This document shows, piece by piece, positions 35,292 through 47,462 of a DNA stretch of 64,000 nt (the stretch's first letter is position 1; each line of letters begins with the position of its first letter). The position numbers were made by a program, and so were the translations under genes. Source of the stretch: Escallonia rubra. Lineage: Eukaryota > Streptophyta > Magnoliopsida > Escalloniales > Escalloniaceae. The DNA lies in NCBI GenBank assembly GCA_033065855.1, contig JAVXUO010002348.1, forward strand, positions 124,001-188,000, written 5' to 3'. Below the pieces are notes generated by a model. It did not search any database. It saw only the letters and a program-made list of their open reading frames with translations, and had not been told where the DNA came from.

Positions 35292-35727
35292 GGGTCTGTT
35301 CGAAATCACTTCCAGTTTCTGTTTTTTAAAAAATAAAAATAAAAACCAAAACCAATTTAGTTTTTATTTTTTACAAAAATAAATGGGTTTTTGATTACCC
35401 AATTTTTATTTAGTGGTGGTTGTGGTGGCAGTGGCCAGCGTCGATGGCCAGTTGGTGGCGGTCATCGGCTACAATGCCAGCTGGCAGCGGTGGTCGGCTG
35501 GGGGCGGTGGACGGCGGCGGTGGGAAGTGCGGGTGGGGGTGGTGGTCTCAACACAAAAATCAAAACTAGAAACTCACAACTCCCAAATGGGAGTTTTCAA
35601 AAATAACTCTGTTTCAAAAACTGATTTTCAAAGAAAAGAAAATGAAAATTGTGTGTCAAACACGTTTTTTCTTCAGTTACAAAATTGGAGAAAAAACTGA
35701 AAAATGAAATAGATTTCAAAAGCTACC
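35292..35727. mobile_element. PIF/Harbinger (Tourist-like) element, copy B
   Basis: Starts GGGTCTGTTCGAAATC and ends TCAAAAGCTACC, flanked by TAA on both sides (35289-35291 and 35728-35730). Subterminal A/T-rich arms enclose a GGTGGC-rich core like that of copy A in reverse orientation. 436 bp, non-coding. The matching site in the duplicated copy near 48430 lacks it. Confidence 0.65.
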
Positions 35728-36129
35728 TAAGTTTCCAAGACATGGAGGGGTTGGGGGGGGTGTTGGGAGTGGGGTGTGGGCTGGGAGAGAGGAAACTCGA
35801 GTAGAATATGAGACGTGTAATATTACATTATTACTCACTCGAGAATTACTCAAAAGAAAATACTTATTCGAATATCCTAATATTCTTATCCACGTCACTT
35901 TTAGCGCTTAAAATGTTAAGATTTTGTTTCTCATAATTAGAATGTGAAAAAGAGCATCATACGTCCAAAACTTGCCCTTCTTCCAAAATCTTTTAATGGT
36001 CTGGGCCTTCAAAAAGAGTACTAAGCTGCGATACGCTGGACCAACTTTCAATTTACCTCTAGTAGCCCAACATTATGTCTTACGTCGTGGACATGCCCAC
36101 ACACGACCATAGCCTATCTCATATCCAGT

Positions 36130-37250
36130 TGACCACTTGGGAGGAAGTATATATACTACATGAAAACACGAGAAAGATTTGTTATTTTGTTACGTGGTCA
36201 TCATCATTGGGAATAGGGTTAGGGATAGGGAGCATGTAATGCTCATCCTTGATGTTGACATGGGCCCCTTGGTTAACGAGTTGGTTGAGCAAGGAACTCA
36301 AACCACTTGTAGAATGCACCCCGACGTGCTGTGGGTACACATACTTTTGTTATAGCACGTAACATTTGTAGAAGGCAACCCGACGTTCTTGTTCTCGACA
36401 TTGGGATCCTTAATTTTTACTATTATCATTTGTTACTATCTCGTCCTGATTACACCAAAAAAATATTAACAGTCAAAATTCAATACTATCAATCCAGTTT
36501 ACTTGGAGCACTCGCTCAAAGTCATGTGACGTGCCATTTTGTTTGAAAAATACTTTTTTAAGTCTTAAACTTGTGTCCCTTCCTCTTGTAAAAAGGATCA
36601 AATTCACCCATTTTGGCATAAGAGTCGCGTAAGCCTTCCCCCCTTTAGGGATTGGCTGAACCCCCTCAAGTGTCCCTCCCTCCCACTAATGTGGGTTGGC
36701 CATGGCTTTCCCCTTGAGGGGGTAGCCGAGCCCTTCCCCTTGGGAGTTGCCTCCAGCCCTTCCCCCTCCAAGTGGTCGGCTTAGGCTCCCCTTTTTTGGG
36801 GTCTTCATATCCCCCTGGTGTTCCTCTTCCTTCTTGAGCTTTTCATCCCTCTTCCTTAGGGGAATGGTCTTTCCCCTCCGTGAGATTCTCCACCCCCCCC
36901 CCCCCAAGGAAAAGTTATTTCATCCGTCGTCGGGGTCTTCACCCGTTCCCCATGCATTTACCTCCCTTAAAGGTCTACAACCCCGTCTTTATGGGCACCT
37001 ATACATTTCTTGGTACGTAACTTTACATTGACCTCTTCTTAAGGGATAATCCCACTACAAGTCCCCTACCATTGCCTCTTCAACCCCGCCCATGTGTCAC
37101 CACCGTGTTATGTGCCCCCGCACAACACTCATTGATCGTGCCTACATGCCCATCTCCATTGAGCGTGGCCTGGCACCACACACATTCTGTAGTGCTGTTT
37201 GTACAAACATGTCGTCGAAACTCCATCATGCTACCACGCCCCTGGGTGGG
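36130..37250. other. Intergenic, with a pyrimidine-rich stretch
   Basis: 36620-37060 is strongly pyrimidine-rich on the + strand (CCCCTT, TTCCCC words) with a run of 14-15 C at about 36892-36905. The open frames here come from composition. No gene is supported. Confidence 0.5.
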
Positions 37251-37344
37251 TGTAATACCCCGAAAATTTTCTTTTCCTTGTGCGAAATTAGTATTTCTGA
37301 ATAAATAAGTTTGTGGTCTTTTGTTAAAATTAAGAAAATGCATT

Positions 37345-37960
37345 GGGATTGTTTATGAATTTTTCGGTCGAATAAAAGTGGTTTCATTCGAATCAAACTT
37401 ATTGACGATAAAGTTTTTGAGTTCTGAAATATTCGGTCGAATGAAAATAGTTTGGCTTCGATTGAAAATGGGCTTTGCTTCGAATGAAAAGATTTTTTGT
37501 GTAGAAATGAGCTACTGAAGTTTTCGGTCGACTTAAAGGTTTTTAAGTCGACTAAAAAACTCATTTTTCGATCGAATGAAAGTGGTTTCGTTTGAATCAA
37601 AATGAAGGGAAATGGTGTTTTGGAGTTTCTGAAGTTTTCAGTTGACTAAAAGTGGGTTTTAGTCGACTAAAAAGGTTTTTAGTCGACTAAATAGTTTCTG
37701 AAATTTTTAGTCGATGAACAATAACTTTCAGTCGAATGAATAGTACTTTCAGTCGACTCAAAATTATTTTTGGTCAAATTAAAAGTGTTTTAATTAAAAG
37801 TGTTTTCGGTCGAATTAAAGTGTTTTTGGTCGAATTAAAGGTGCTTTCGATATAATTAAAGGTGTTTCGATCGAATGAAAAATGAACCATTTTCACCTCT
37901 GTTGGATTCGGTCAACTGAAAACTATTTTCGGTCGACCGAAAACTATTTTCAGTCGAATG
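37345..37960. repeat. Degenerate short tandem repeat, TCGGTCGA-type, inside the solo LTR
   Basis: About twenty loosely spaced variants of TTTTCGGTCGAATGAAA or AGTCGACTAAA, roughly every 20-35 bp. The TCGA core makes many short palindromes (GTCGAC, TCGA). Confidence 0.75.
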
Positions 37961-38722
37961 AAAACTTGAAAATTTATGTCACATATAAATAGTGTTTTAT
38001 TTCATTCCTAGCCTTTTTGGGTCCTCTGTTTCTTTTCTTCTCCTTTGCACGAGAGAGAGAGATAGAGAAGAAGGCTTGGAAAGTTTGGAAGCTCTAAGGA
38101 GGAGCTTAAGGATTTGTGGCTCTCAAAAGGCTAGGGAAGTTTGTTCCCTTTACCCTTGCGGTGGAAAGAGAGAAAGAGAAGGCTTGGGAAGCTCTTGAGT
38201 TCTAAAGTGGTGCTTGAGGATTTGCATTCTTAAAGGCTTGATTAAGGTAAGGGTTTACTTTTGAAAATTTGAATCAGCGATGGACCAATCGCTCATGTAA
38301 GTCTTTAGATTCTTTTGAAATCCGAACTTCTTCAAATAGGGATAAGTGATTCTTCCTCTCCTTTTTGTTTTGAACTTTGTTAAGAATGACTTGTTGTCAA
38401 TTCTATGATTTGTGAAAATCAAATTCCGTCGAATTTGTTTGACCTCAGAATATTGACATATTGATATCGTCGTTTCAGTGATTTATGATCGTCATTATTT
38501 CGTGAACTCCACTTATTGTTTGACGAGTTCGTTATTTGATAATGTGATTTTGAAACCTTTGAATATGGTTTGATTTGTCCGATATTTGATAACGGTTATT
38601 TTGAGATTTTGTTTTGGTGACTTTATGAGCCATGTCACAGTGTATGTGACTTATTTTCGACTTACCCACGTGGATTGAAACGTGGGCTAGCTCAGGGGAG
38701 TTGAGCTAGAGATCGCGATCTT

Positions 38723-39230
38723 ACTTTCTGAACCGGCCTCATATGTCAGGAATGACGTACATGACCACTTTCTGAACCGGCCTCATACGTCAGGAATGAC
38801 GTATGTGACCACTTTTTGAATGGCTCTCTAGTGTCTGTCTCTGTACTCAGATATATTTTAGCATTTGATATTTGGTCTGACATCTCTGTTGTCTATCTCC
38901 GTACTCTGATATATTTTGGCATTTGATATTTGGTCCGACATCTCTACTGTCTGTCTCCGTACTCTGATATATTTTGGCATTTGATATTTGGTCTGATAGT
39001 GTGTGTCTCCGTACTCAGATATATTTTGGCGTTTGATATTTGGTCTGATCTCTGTTAAGTTGAAACGAGTGTGCCTTTGAAATTTTGATATTCAGATATA
39101 GTTTGACATTCAAAATCTGGTTTGATTATCCGTTCTTGTGAAAACTTTTGTGTCTATCTTTGTATTCAGATATAGTTTGACATTCGAAATCTGGTTTGAT
39201 TATCCGTTCCGTTGAAACATTTCGTGCTTC
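38723..39230. repeat. Two tandem repeat families inside the solo LTR
   Basis: A 44-bp unit (ACTTTCTGAACCGGCCTCAT...) occurs twice at 38723-38810. A ~58-bp unit with ATATTTTGGCATTTGATATT and TGTCTCCGTACTC occurs about five times at 38835-39060, with two more diverged copies to about 39220. Confidence 0.85.
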
Positions 39231-39701
39231 CAAAATTTCTTTTCTCAGATATTTTTGTTTTGTTTGATTGGTCCTATGAGCGACCTTACTGGGCATTTGG
39301 CTCATTCTCTTATGGTTTTTCCTTTCAGGTGATTAGTAGGTGGGATTTCAGATTTGAAGGGCCAGCTGTGTGACCAAAGTTAGCTGCCTTATTTCCAAGT
39401 TAGTATTGACATTTAAGTGTATTTAATTAAGACAGGTTGGTATTGCTTAGGTTTTGTTTTGAAACTCCGTGTTGGAGAAAAGTTTTGGATTGTATAAAGT
39501 TTTGGGCCCTATGACAGTTATTGATGTACTCTTGGGAGTTATTACTGCATGCTCTGATCGACCGTTTGGGATATTTATGATATTTTAAGGTTTCTAATTT
39601 TGTTTGGGAAACTTTCGATATTGTAAGGTTACTCCGAATTTCGATTATATGATCGTTAACGCTCTAGAAATTTTAATTAATTTTCAGGGCGTTACAGTTG
39701 G

Positions 39702-40217
39702 TCCATATCTTCATCATACCATGCACCTCGCATTGGACGTGGAACATGCTTTTTACTGTCTTTTTGAAGCACACAATATTCTGAGGGGCTTAACTCGCAC
39801 TGCTATAGCATGAGGACCCTTCACAGCGAGATAGGTTCATTCTTTGAGACACTATCTCAGCCTTAGGTGACTCGCATGACACTAACCAAACCTGAGCCTT
39901 GACCCTATTACATTCACAATCCCAATGATCATAGACACCTATAATACATGACCATTGGGTCACTCTGAGATGAGAACTGGACTTAAGGTCATTGTATGTG
40001 GTGCTTCTGGCAATTAGGCATCTAGTCTTCCCAACCACATCCATTTATTTGTTTCTGATGCCCCTAATAAGACTCTCAAAAAGAGTTTTGAACTGGTAGC
40101 TTGCTCAAAGGTGTTATGTGGCAAACTTGCATTGTATGAGTCAGTTTGATTAGATACATAAACCGACTAAGTCTGCGTTGCACATGATTTACTTCGCTAA
40201 CTTGGCAATCCTAAGGA
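39702..40217. other. Intergenic, no gene seen
   Basis: No domain, splice pattern or repeat boundary recognised. Confidence 0.4.
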
Positions 40218-40225
40218 GCTCATGT

Positions 40226-42007
40226 TAGGGGTGCAACTTAGATGGGTTGGGTTGGGTTTCAACCCGACCTGAGAAAATCCAACTTTTTAAAAGCCCATCT
40301 TAATCCGACTCAACTTGAGCTTTTTACAAAAAAAGCCCAACCCAACGCAAGTAAAAATGCTATGGTTTGGGTTTCAACCCGACCTGAGAAAACCCAACTT
40401 TTTAAAAGCCCATCTTAACCCGACTCAACTTGGACTTTTTACAAAAAAAAGCCCAACCCAGGCCAACCCAAGTAAAAATGCTATGGTTTAGGTTTCAATT
40501 CAACCCAACGCAACTAACATCTAATTAATCTTGTCTTTCATTTATGATTGAATAATTTTCCTCAACGCGTCTCATTACCATAACTCGCATTTGACTTATA
40601 GATAATCCTTTAATCTTTGATAAATGAAAAGTTCCATTTATCTAGTCACAAGATAAATTAAAACATTATAAAAAAATGTTTCTGAATTAATCACTAAACA
40701 ACACTTTGCTTGATCATTAAAGACAACTAATAACTTTCGTTTCAATTAAAAATTACTATAGCCTTCCTCAAACCAGCATGACAAATTACTGTAACACTTA
40801 ATAGATCCCCTCCAACTTTAACTCATCCATGAAAAATTACTATAACACTTAATAGATCCCCTCCAACATTAACAAAAGGTTCCAGTATTTTGAAAGCAGA
40901 AATAACGTTTAAAATGGTACAATAACAAATCAGCCAAAAACTAATTTACACCAAGCAAAAAGGGGATATAGCTATACAGTTACTCTCCAACTTTTCAAGT
41001 GTGACTCAATACGACATTGTGTTCAGTGCTACCATTTTTACCATCATATAGTTATGCTATATGGTGGTATGACATGGCATGGCATAGCTTATAAGGTGGC
41101 CTAGCTAAGCTACTAACTCTAGATGCCATTACTGTCCAAGAGATATTAGGAGTGACTCTGCCGACTGTCGGGAAAGGGGAGAGAGAGCCTCTAAGGGATG
41201 ACTCTTTTGGACGAAGCCCGTCCACGACCCCACGTTCTTGTGGGGCATTTCGTCGAACAGTTGGAGGGCGTCTGGAAGATGGCCGCATTTGGCATACATG
41301 TTGAGGAGATTGTTGTGGAGGTAGAGGGAAGAGAGAAGGGCTTGCTTTACGAGTTTGGCGTGCATGGCTTTGCCGTGCCGCAAGTCGTGAGCTTCGACGA
41401 AGGTGCGGAGAATGCGAGAGGCCTCTTCGACTTATGCAGCGGAAGCGAACGAGTTGTGTGGTTTAAAGCCGCCAGTAGAAAATTGGCGGCGACAAGTTCT
41501 TGCTACTGAATGTGATATTGTTCTGAATTGGGATATGACGTTTGGTGGCACCATCTCTGAGCTACTGCTGGCTTCAGTCTTTCTAATAAGCAACGCATTT
41601 GTAATTCTGTATGCAGACATCGAACTGGACAGTTCATGTTGTGGAGGCAAGAACAAGCGAGTGGGGGAGAAAGACTTACTATTAGCCTGTGTTTTCGCCG
41701 GAGAAGGACGGTGAAGAAGCCGAATTTTGGACCCTAGAAATCCATTTGGGCAAAATTGGTGAGGAGGTCGAATTCGGGAAATGAGAGATTTGAAGAATGA
41801 AAGGGATCTTTGCTGACTTGGTTTTTTACTGGGTTAGAATGGGTTAGCGTGGTTTTAATGGGTTTAGCCCAATTTACTTCATTTAAACATTAACCCAACT
41901 CAAACGAACCCACTTTTAAATTAATTGGGTTTAATGGGCTAAAGCTTGTCCATATCTGAGCTGGGTTGGTTAAAGCCCATTCTAACTCAGCCCAAATTGC
42001 ACCCCTA
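40226..42007. mobile_element. Non-autonomous hAT-type element carrying a PPR gene fragment
   Basis: TIRs start TAGGGGTGCAACTT on the left and TAGGGGTGCAATTT (complement) on the right. A perfect 8-bp target duplication, GCTCATGT, lies at 40218-40225 and 42008-42015, as expected for hAT insertion. Subterminal GGGTTGGG/CAACCC-rich arms sit at both ends; the left arm includes a ~115-bp tandem repeat (TTTCAACCCGACCTGAGAAA at 40257 and 40372). The middle is AT-rich up to about 41040, then GC-richer where it holds a piece of a PPR gene on the minus strand. No hAT transposase is present. Confidence 0.9.
41120..41560 (-). pseudogene. Captured 5' fragment of a PLS-type pentatricopeptide repeat (PPR) gene
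   Basis: Minus-strand frame: ASRILRTFVEAHDLRHGKAM, HAKLVKQALLSSLYLHNNLL, NMYAKCGHLPDALQLFDEMP, then HKNVGSWTGFVQK. This is the standard pattern of the first repeats in plant PLS-class PPR proteins (HAxLVK..., NMYAKCG, LFDEMPxKNVVSWT), which act in RNA editing or processing in organelles. The frame is broken by a TAA near 41433-41435, just before VEEASRIL, and degenerates after WTGFVQK, about where captured sequence ends. Upstream the frame runs on through FKPHNSFASAA, perhaps the original N-terminal part. Only one or two repeats remain, against ten or more in a normal protein, so it is not functional. Confidence 0.8.
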
Positions 42008-42015
42008 GCTCATGT

Positions 42016-43085
42016 GTTACTTGATGACTAGGCATTTTCAACTACTTATAAACCATCGACCTAGTAGCTCATTTTTCACAAGAATGGAACAACAAAATTG
42101 TTTTACGCACTTTCACTTTCACAGTTTAAAACTTCTTAACTAACGAATTCTAAGGAAGGAAATAATCTTACCACTAGATGTTGATTATGGACTCTGACTC
42201 TGGACCTTAACATTGGATCTCATCATTCGGCTTTTGGCTATTGTTCCGTACTCAACGCCTTCGTCCCTTTAACCCTGTCACTCCTCAGACTCTGGTTAGA
42301 TTGCCTTGTTATCTGCCTTTGGTCCCGTCCTTACTCTATCCCACGTCATCATATTTGGCATGTGCTCTAGACTATACTTTTTGTTGCACTTTCATGTGTA
42401 ATACAAACTTAGTTTCTTGAAATCATTATTTAATAATAAACAAAAACACACACAAAAATCCCCAATAAACAAACAAGAATAAACGTGCAATTCCAATCTA
42501 CGACATAAGAACTATAGATATGTCACCAGCGACGTCTTCTTTGACACCGGCATAAGAGGAGGGAGAGAGAGAGAGAGAGAGAGAACTGGTTTCGAATTCA
42601 ATCCATCTTCACTGTTTGGAACAGAAAGAGTTAAGCCCAATTAAGAGGAGAAGTAAGCTGGCGGCCCAATAATGCTAAGAAAGACTGCCCAACTTCAATA
42701 TCCAAAGATAGGAAAGTGGAAACAATGACTACCCATTAAAATTCAGCCCAATCATGTAACGGGTCAAAAGCGCCCCAAAAATTAAAAAGTCGACGTTATA
42801 ATTATAGCCCAAAAGAGTCACCTTTTTGAATCTTGACTGACCTACTCCAAAACAAAATGATTCTCGTAAGGTGAAGGACTTGCGAAAGGCCATGAATAAA
42901 TTTGCATCTTAGCTGGTTAAGTTTATGTTATTTTGGGCCTAAAGAAACTTTTCAGTATGTAGACTTGACGACAGCGATAAGGGCAGATTCGTAGGTCACG
43001 ACGGGGTGACGACGGGACAGATTTGGCCGATGGAAGGAAGTCTCTGGTGGTGGTGGAGCTCTAAATGTGAGGGGTTTACTTAAAA
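42016..43085. other. Intergenic, no gene seen
   Basis: A short GA tract lies at about 42566-42584. No open frame or repeat ends are recognisable. Confidence 0.4.
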
Positions 43086-43293
43086 TTGTACTCATTTTTT
43101 TTTTCTTCTAATAAAGTTTAAAGGTTGGATTTCAAAACAAAAACTAAAACTCAAAACTCCAAAATAGAGGTTTTCAAAAATACCATGTTTTAAAAACTGG
43201 TTTTCGAAACTGAAAAAGAAAAAAAAAACGAAAAATTTCTGTCAAACGGATTTTTTTTCTCAAAACTAGAAAAAAAAAATTTGTCAAACGGCC
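43086..43293. mobile_element. PIF/Harbinger (Tourist-like) element, copy C, right part only
   Basis: Sequence resembling the right arm of copies A and B (AAAACTCAAAACTCCAAAAT, GTTTTCAAAAATA, CTGTCAAACGG) ends TCAAACGGCC before TAA (43294-43296). No matching left end was found, so it is truncated or too diverged. Confidence 0.5.
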
Positions 43294-43296
43294 TAA

Positions 43297-46200
43297 GTAG
43301 TAGACTGTTTAAAACAGAGAAAGCTCCTCCCTTGTGTATGAAAATGAGAAACAGGCGTGACATGTCTTTATGCAACGTACAGTAGTATCAACTTTAATCA
43401 TATATAACCCATTTATATCAAGTTGCTGATCCCCCAATTGCATGAATTGTCCACTCATAGGATATTTCTCGTTGTAGAAAGGTACAGCTAAAACATTTCT
43501 GACCTACCATTTTTGTTTCGGAATCTCACGGCTGTTACGCCTCAAGGGAACTCGGTACTCTAAGCACGGAAATTTCGTTCTCTTCCCGAGGCATTATATC
43601 TCCCGGACTATTTACGCGTTAAAAGATAACTCACGCGGGAGGGGAAAAAAAAACAAAAAAGAAAATGAAATGTTGTCGCATACGTTTGAAGATGACTTCT
43701 TGAATCTGATCCATCATGAAGGTCTTGTGTGAGCTGCTTTTCCCTTTCATGTATAGATAGATAGACAGGCAACTTCCTAGAAGGATCAGTAATGACTCCA
43801 TAACAACTTAGAAATAACTTTTGACTAATTCTTATAATGTTTTGGTAATTACATTCAGGTATTGATGTACTAATAAAGTATATTATTATTTACTTCAACT
43901 AGTAAAACAACTCGATGAAATTAAAAAGAAAGGAAATAAAAGTGCTTTTTTGAATGGGCTCGGTCGAACCGAGTTCGCGATTGCTCAAGCTGTGATTCAT
44001 CGGATTTCATATGAGCCCGACCTTTATTTATATCAAGCCGAGCGCAATAATAAGTTGACGAGGTTTAATTTATCCAGCGGACTAATTCGGATAAACTTCT
44101 AAACAAACAAGCACGAGGCGAGACGAAATAGCCTGGTGGAAGAGTTGTACTCGGAAGCTACACTTTCACTTTTTCTGCTTTTGGGGTTTCCCTACTGGAT
44201 TCCCGTACTAGGAAGGACTACGACGACAGCTTCGAAAATTGCATCAGAAAGCAACCCTAATTTAATTTCCCAAAACATTAATGCTTGAAACTCAGCTGGT
44301 CAGCTTCATGACCGATCAGCTACCTCCAAGCGAATCAAAGTAAGATTTAACTTTGTTGGACGCAAATATATATATGTCCGAATGAAACGTAGGATCATCG
44401 AAGAATCCATTTCCAGAAATCGTCGTGTATGGCATATCGTTTTCGGGTAATAGTACTGGGGGGATACACAGTGACCAACTTTGTCTTCGCTATCACAACT
44501 GATGCCTAGAAGAGAAATTGGTGGTCAAGTTGTTCTCTACCTTTTGTGATCAATTTCAGTCCATAATGCGTAGTGTATATGCATGCGCGTAGGAGTTAGC
44601 CTTTGCAAGTCATTTTCAAGCTCTCTCTAAGCGCAAGTTGAGATTCTGGATGTCTCTGTCTCCCTCAGGCGTGATGGGGATTGCTAGTTGGATTTTCATG
44701 TATGCAAGCTGCTGGAAGATTTAGGTTTTGATTTATATATATATGTGAGTAATAATAGTGAGTGATAAAACATAACAACTTAGTAGTATATATACATAGT
44801 TGAAAGTAATTCAGAGCATGCGATGCTGAAAATTACATAATTCAGAAGAGTAAAAAGATACTTCGTATAAGGATAGTTGATCGTCTAAGTCACGATAAAG
44901 ACGCTATCTTAAAGACGTTATCGTCGTGCAAGTATGGACGGCAGATAAAATATCCAAGTTAAAATCCATTGATGCGGATACGTCTCCTTCATGTGCACGT
45001 CTATAGGAAGACATAACGAACTAGTCCACAATCACATTCCCATGTATCAAAAATATATAAAAGACATATAAGAAAATACATTGTGCAAGTATAAAATAGT
45101 AGTGTATGAATATGATACTAGAAATAGTAGCCTTAAGACCAATTTATATCACACCTTATGGTCTTAAACATAATCAATATAATCCATTTATTGGGCCAAA
45201 TAAATAAGCGTAAAAGCTTTGTAACTTATGAAATTATGATAATAATACTCCATAATGCGAAATAGTAAAGCATATTATATATTCCATAAATCAATATGAG
45301 TTACTAATAATACTCATTATTGCATTATTGTAACTCGTTTCGTAATCTACATACAGATAAATACGACATAGTCGAATTTACAGTACAATAAAAATAAGTA
45401 CTTTTTATTTTATCAAATATTTCAAAATAAGTATTTTTTATTTTATCAAATATTTCAACGCAAGCAAGCGAACAAATTTAGATCCAGAGACCTTTTTCTT
45501 TTATTTTCTTTTTTCTGCTGGCTTTAGTTATAAGTCAGTCTATGGCAGCTTCTAGGCAAGGAATTAGGGCTTCAAAAAGTAGCCTAGCTAGAGTTCAGTT
45601 CCTGTAGACAAAATTACATCGTTCCATACCCGTTGGCAGCTACTAGATAGCCTCAGAGTTGCAACATGCCTCGTGAGGATTTGTTAGCTTTGATTATGTT
45701 CTTAAGCTCACATGAACATTCAAGCCTCTCGACCTCCTAGCTAATAAAGTCACAGATCAAAAGATCGAAAAATGGGAGAAGGGTAGCATTCATGCATGGC
45801 CCGGACTCTGCAATCCGAAGCAAAATGTGTAACTGATGTAAATTGTGGATGGTATGCTTGTAATGTTGATGTAGATGTTACAATATAAATTTTGTGCCGT
45901 AAGCTTTGTCTGTAACAGAAACTTGTTCATGCAACGTGACTATACGTACAGGCAATGTGAGCCAAATTCTTCAATGCTCATCGTCTATGTATGTGGGGAT
46001 CGATCTCTTCCTACTTTCTTCAACTGTTTGCTGGTTTCCTGAACTCTAGTCATCTTACAGTTTGCACTCAGATTTCTCCCACGTGATTCATAGCACCAAA
46101 GGAAATATTGACTTAAACATGAGGATTGCATTCTAAAATTTGATAATCAAATGACGCGAAAATGACAAATTTTCAGTAAGTTCTTCGTCGGCCATGAAAA

Positions 46201-47120
46201 CCATAACTCTTGGGAAACAACTGCATCAATTGAGATTCCTACCATTACCTTGACATATAACTAATGGAGATCATTAGTCACGTTTACTGCATATATATAG
46301 AAGCAGAGATAAGGGAGCCATTGACAATTTGAAGTGTTTATCCTGTATTAAACTGTGATTTCTATAGTTATCGTACTAATAATGAAATAGTCAAGCACTT
46401 AATGGGATATTTCTAACTTGACCCTCTGTTGAGCCTAATGTTTAGTCGGTCAGCCTATTTCATAACCCGGCCTCAATTTAAATGCAGATGCGGAAAACAG
46501 TCTAGTCCCAATCAGATCAATGGTGACAAAAGGACCACACTGGCAAGTCACTCGCGGTCGGCGTTATATGCCACTGATATCTTTCGTCTTTTGAATTTCT
46601 CATTAATGCAATGCATGAACCCACATACACCACCTTCAGTTCAAGCTTCTTTGAGCAATAATATGGAAGGTCCATTGACAAGATGTATCATAAGCTCTGT
46701 ATGTGTCTGCTGCCAAGAGACTTGAAAAAGAGGAACAGAAAAAGCAGAACAAGAAAGAACAAAAACGTGTCAAAATATCCCATACTTGATATCAAACAAA
46801 GGATTGGACTTGGGAGCCACACTTCGTTGGTTATGACACGTAAGTAGTCGGAAGGTGGTGTAGTTAATGGAATTCAAAGCGTGATAATACTGAGACGGTG
46901 TTGGTTTATTAGCAACGAGTGAAATTCCTCTTACAAGAAATGAGAGTAGAGTGTGAAAAGCATGTCACTTATGATCTGATAATATGTTCATATCTAGATT
47001 AACATCTCTTTTGAAAGTGCAATGCTCAAACAAAAGGTCGCAAGCGCAACCCTTCAATTCTTCCCATGCATGATATTATCAAGAATTGAAATGGCCTAAA
47101 GTTTCACTAGGAATTTTTTT
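43297..47120. other. Long AT-rich intergenic region
   Basis: No gene is supported over 3.8 kb. Noted items: a 32-bp direct repeat around 45393-45460 (TTTTTATTTTATCAAATATT twice), a stretch of GAACCGAG/CGAG words at 43960-44130 that may be a decayed hAT-like element, and short AT dinucleotide runs at 44737-44744. A frame at 46429-46725 is open but shows no domain. Confidence 0.45.
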
Positions 47121-47462
47121 CCTAATTAATACATATTTTAAACTTAATTACTAATATATTTTATTTTGAAATTTATTTAAGCATACACACGTTTGGAAAA
47201 CGATATTTGAAACCACGATTTTAAGGTAGAAAACGCTGTTTGAAAATAGACACTCTCACCTTGAAATCGTGATTTTAAACATCGTTTTCTACTTTATTTT
47301 ACTTTAAAGTAAAAATAAAGTAAAAATCGTTGTTTGAAACAACGATTTGTCGCTTGAAAAGCGCGGTTTCAAACAGCAATTTTTAAAAAGTGTGGTACGT
47401 GATTAATAAGTTTCAAAATATAGTATATTGATAATTAAGTTTAAAATATGTATTAACTAGGG
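47121..47462. mobile_element. MITE with ~55-bp TIRs
   Basis: Left end CCTAATTAATACATATTTTA and right-end complement CCTAGTTAATACATATTTTA continue to match for about 55 bp through the AAACTTAATTA and TTTTGAAA words. The interior repeats the phrase GTTTGAAACnACGATTT in both orientations (about 47175-47385), so it can fold in several ways. I see no certain target duplication. Length about 342 bp, non-coding. Confidence 0.8.

Larger units (their letters stand above)
34290..36120. repeat. Segmental duplication, copy 1 (diverged)
   Basis: Blocks in the same order recur at 47690-49170: ACCAGGTTCATGCA (34308), the CATCTTTGTGCTTGTC block (~35022), GAATATGAGACGTGTAATAT (~35803), GCTTTTAG-like to GTTTTGTTTCTC (~35905), and AATGGTCTGGGCCTTCAAAA (~35996) to TAGCCTATCTCATATCC. 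Copy 1 carries its own insertions at 34364-34897 and 35292-35727. No coding sequence is seen. Confidence 0.75.
37251..39696. mobile_element. Large solo LTR (2.4 kb)
   Basis: Begins TGTAATACCCCG and ends GGGCGTTACA, inverted-repeat ends of the TGTAA..TTACA type usual for large plant Gypsy LTRs. Flanks are GTGGG (37246-37250) and GTTGG (39697-39701), a 5-bp duplication with one change. No primer-binding site or coding domain lies next to it, so it appears to be a solo LTR left by recombination between two LTRs. A TATA-like stretch and a GA-rich leader-like segment (38040-38230) fit LTR promoter and R/U5 parts. Confidence 0.75.

Noticed and set aside
46429-46725. 98-residue frame
   Set aside because: No recognisable domain, splice context or homologous feel; length is within chance for this region.
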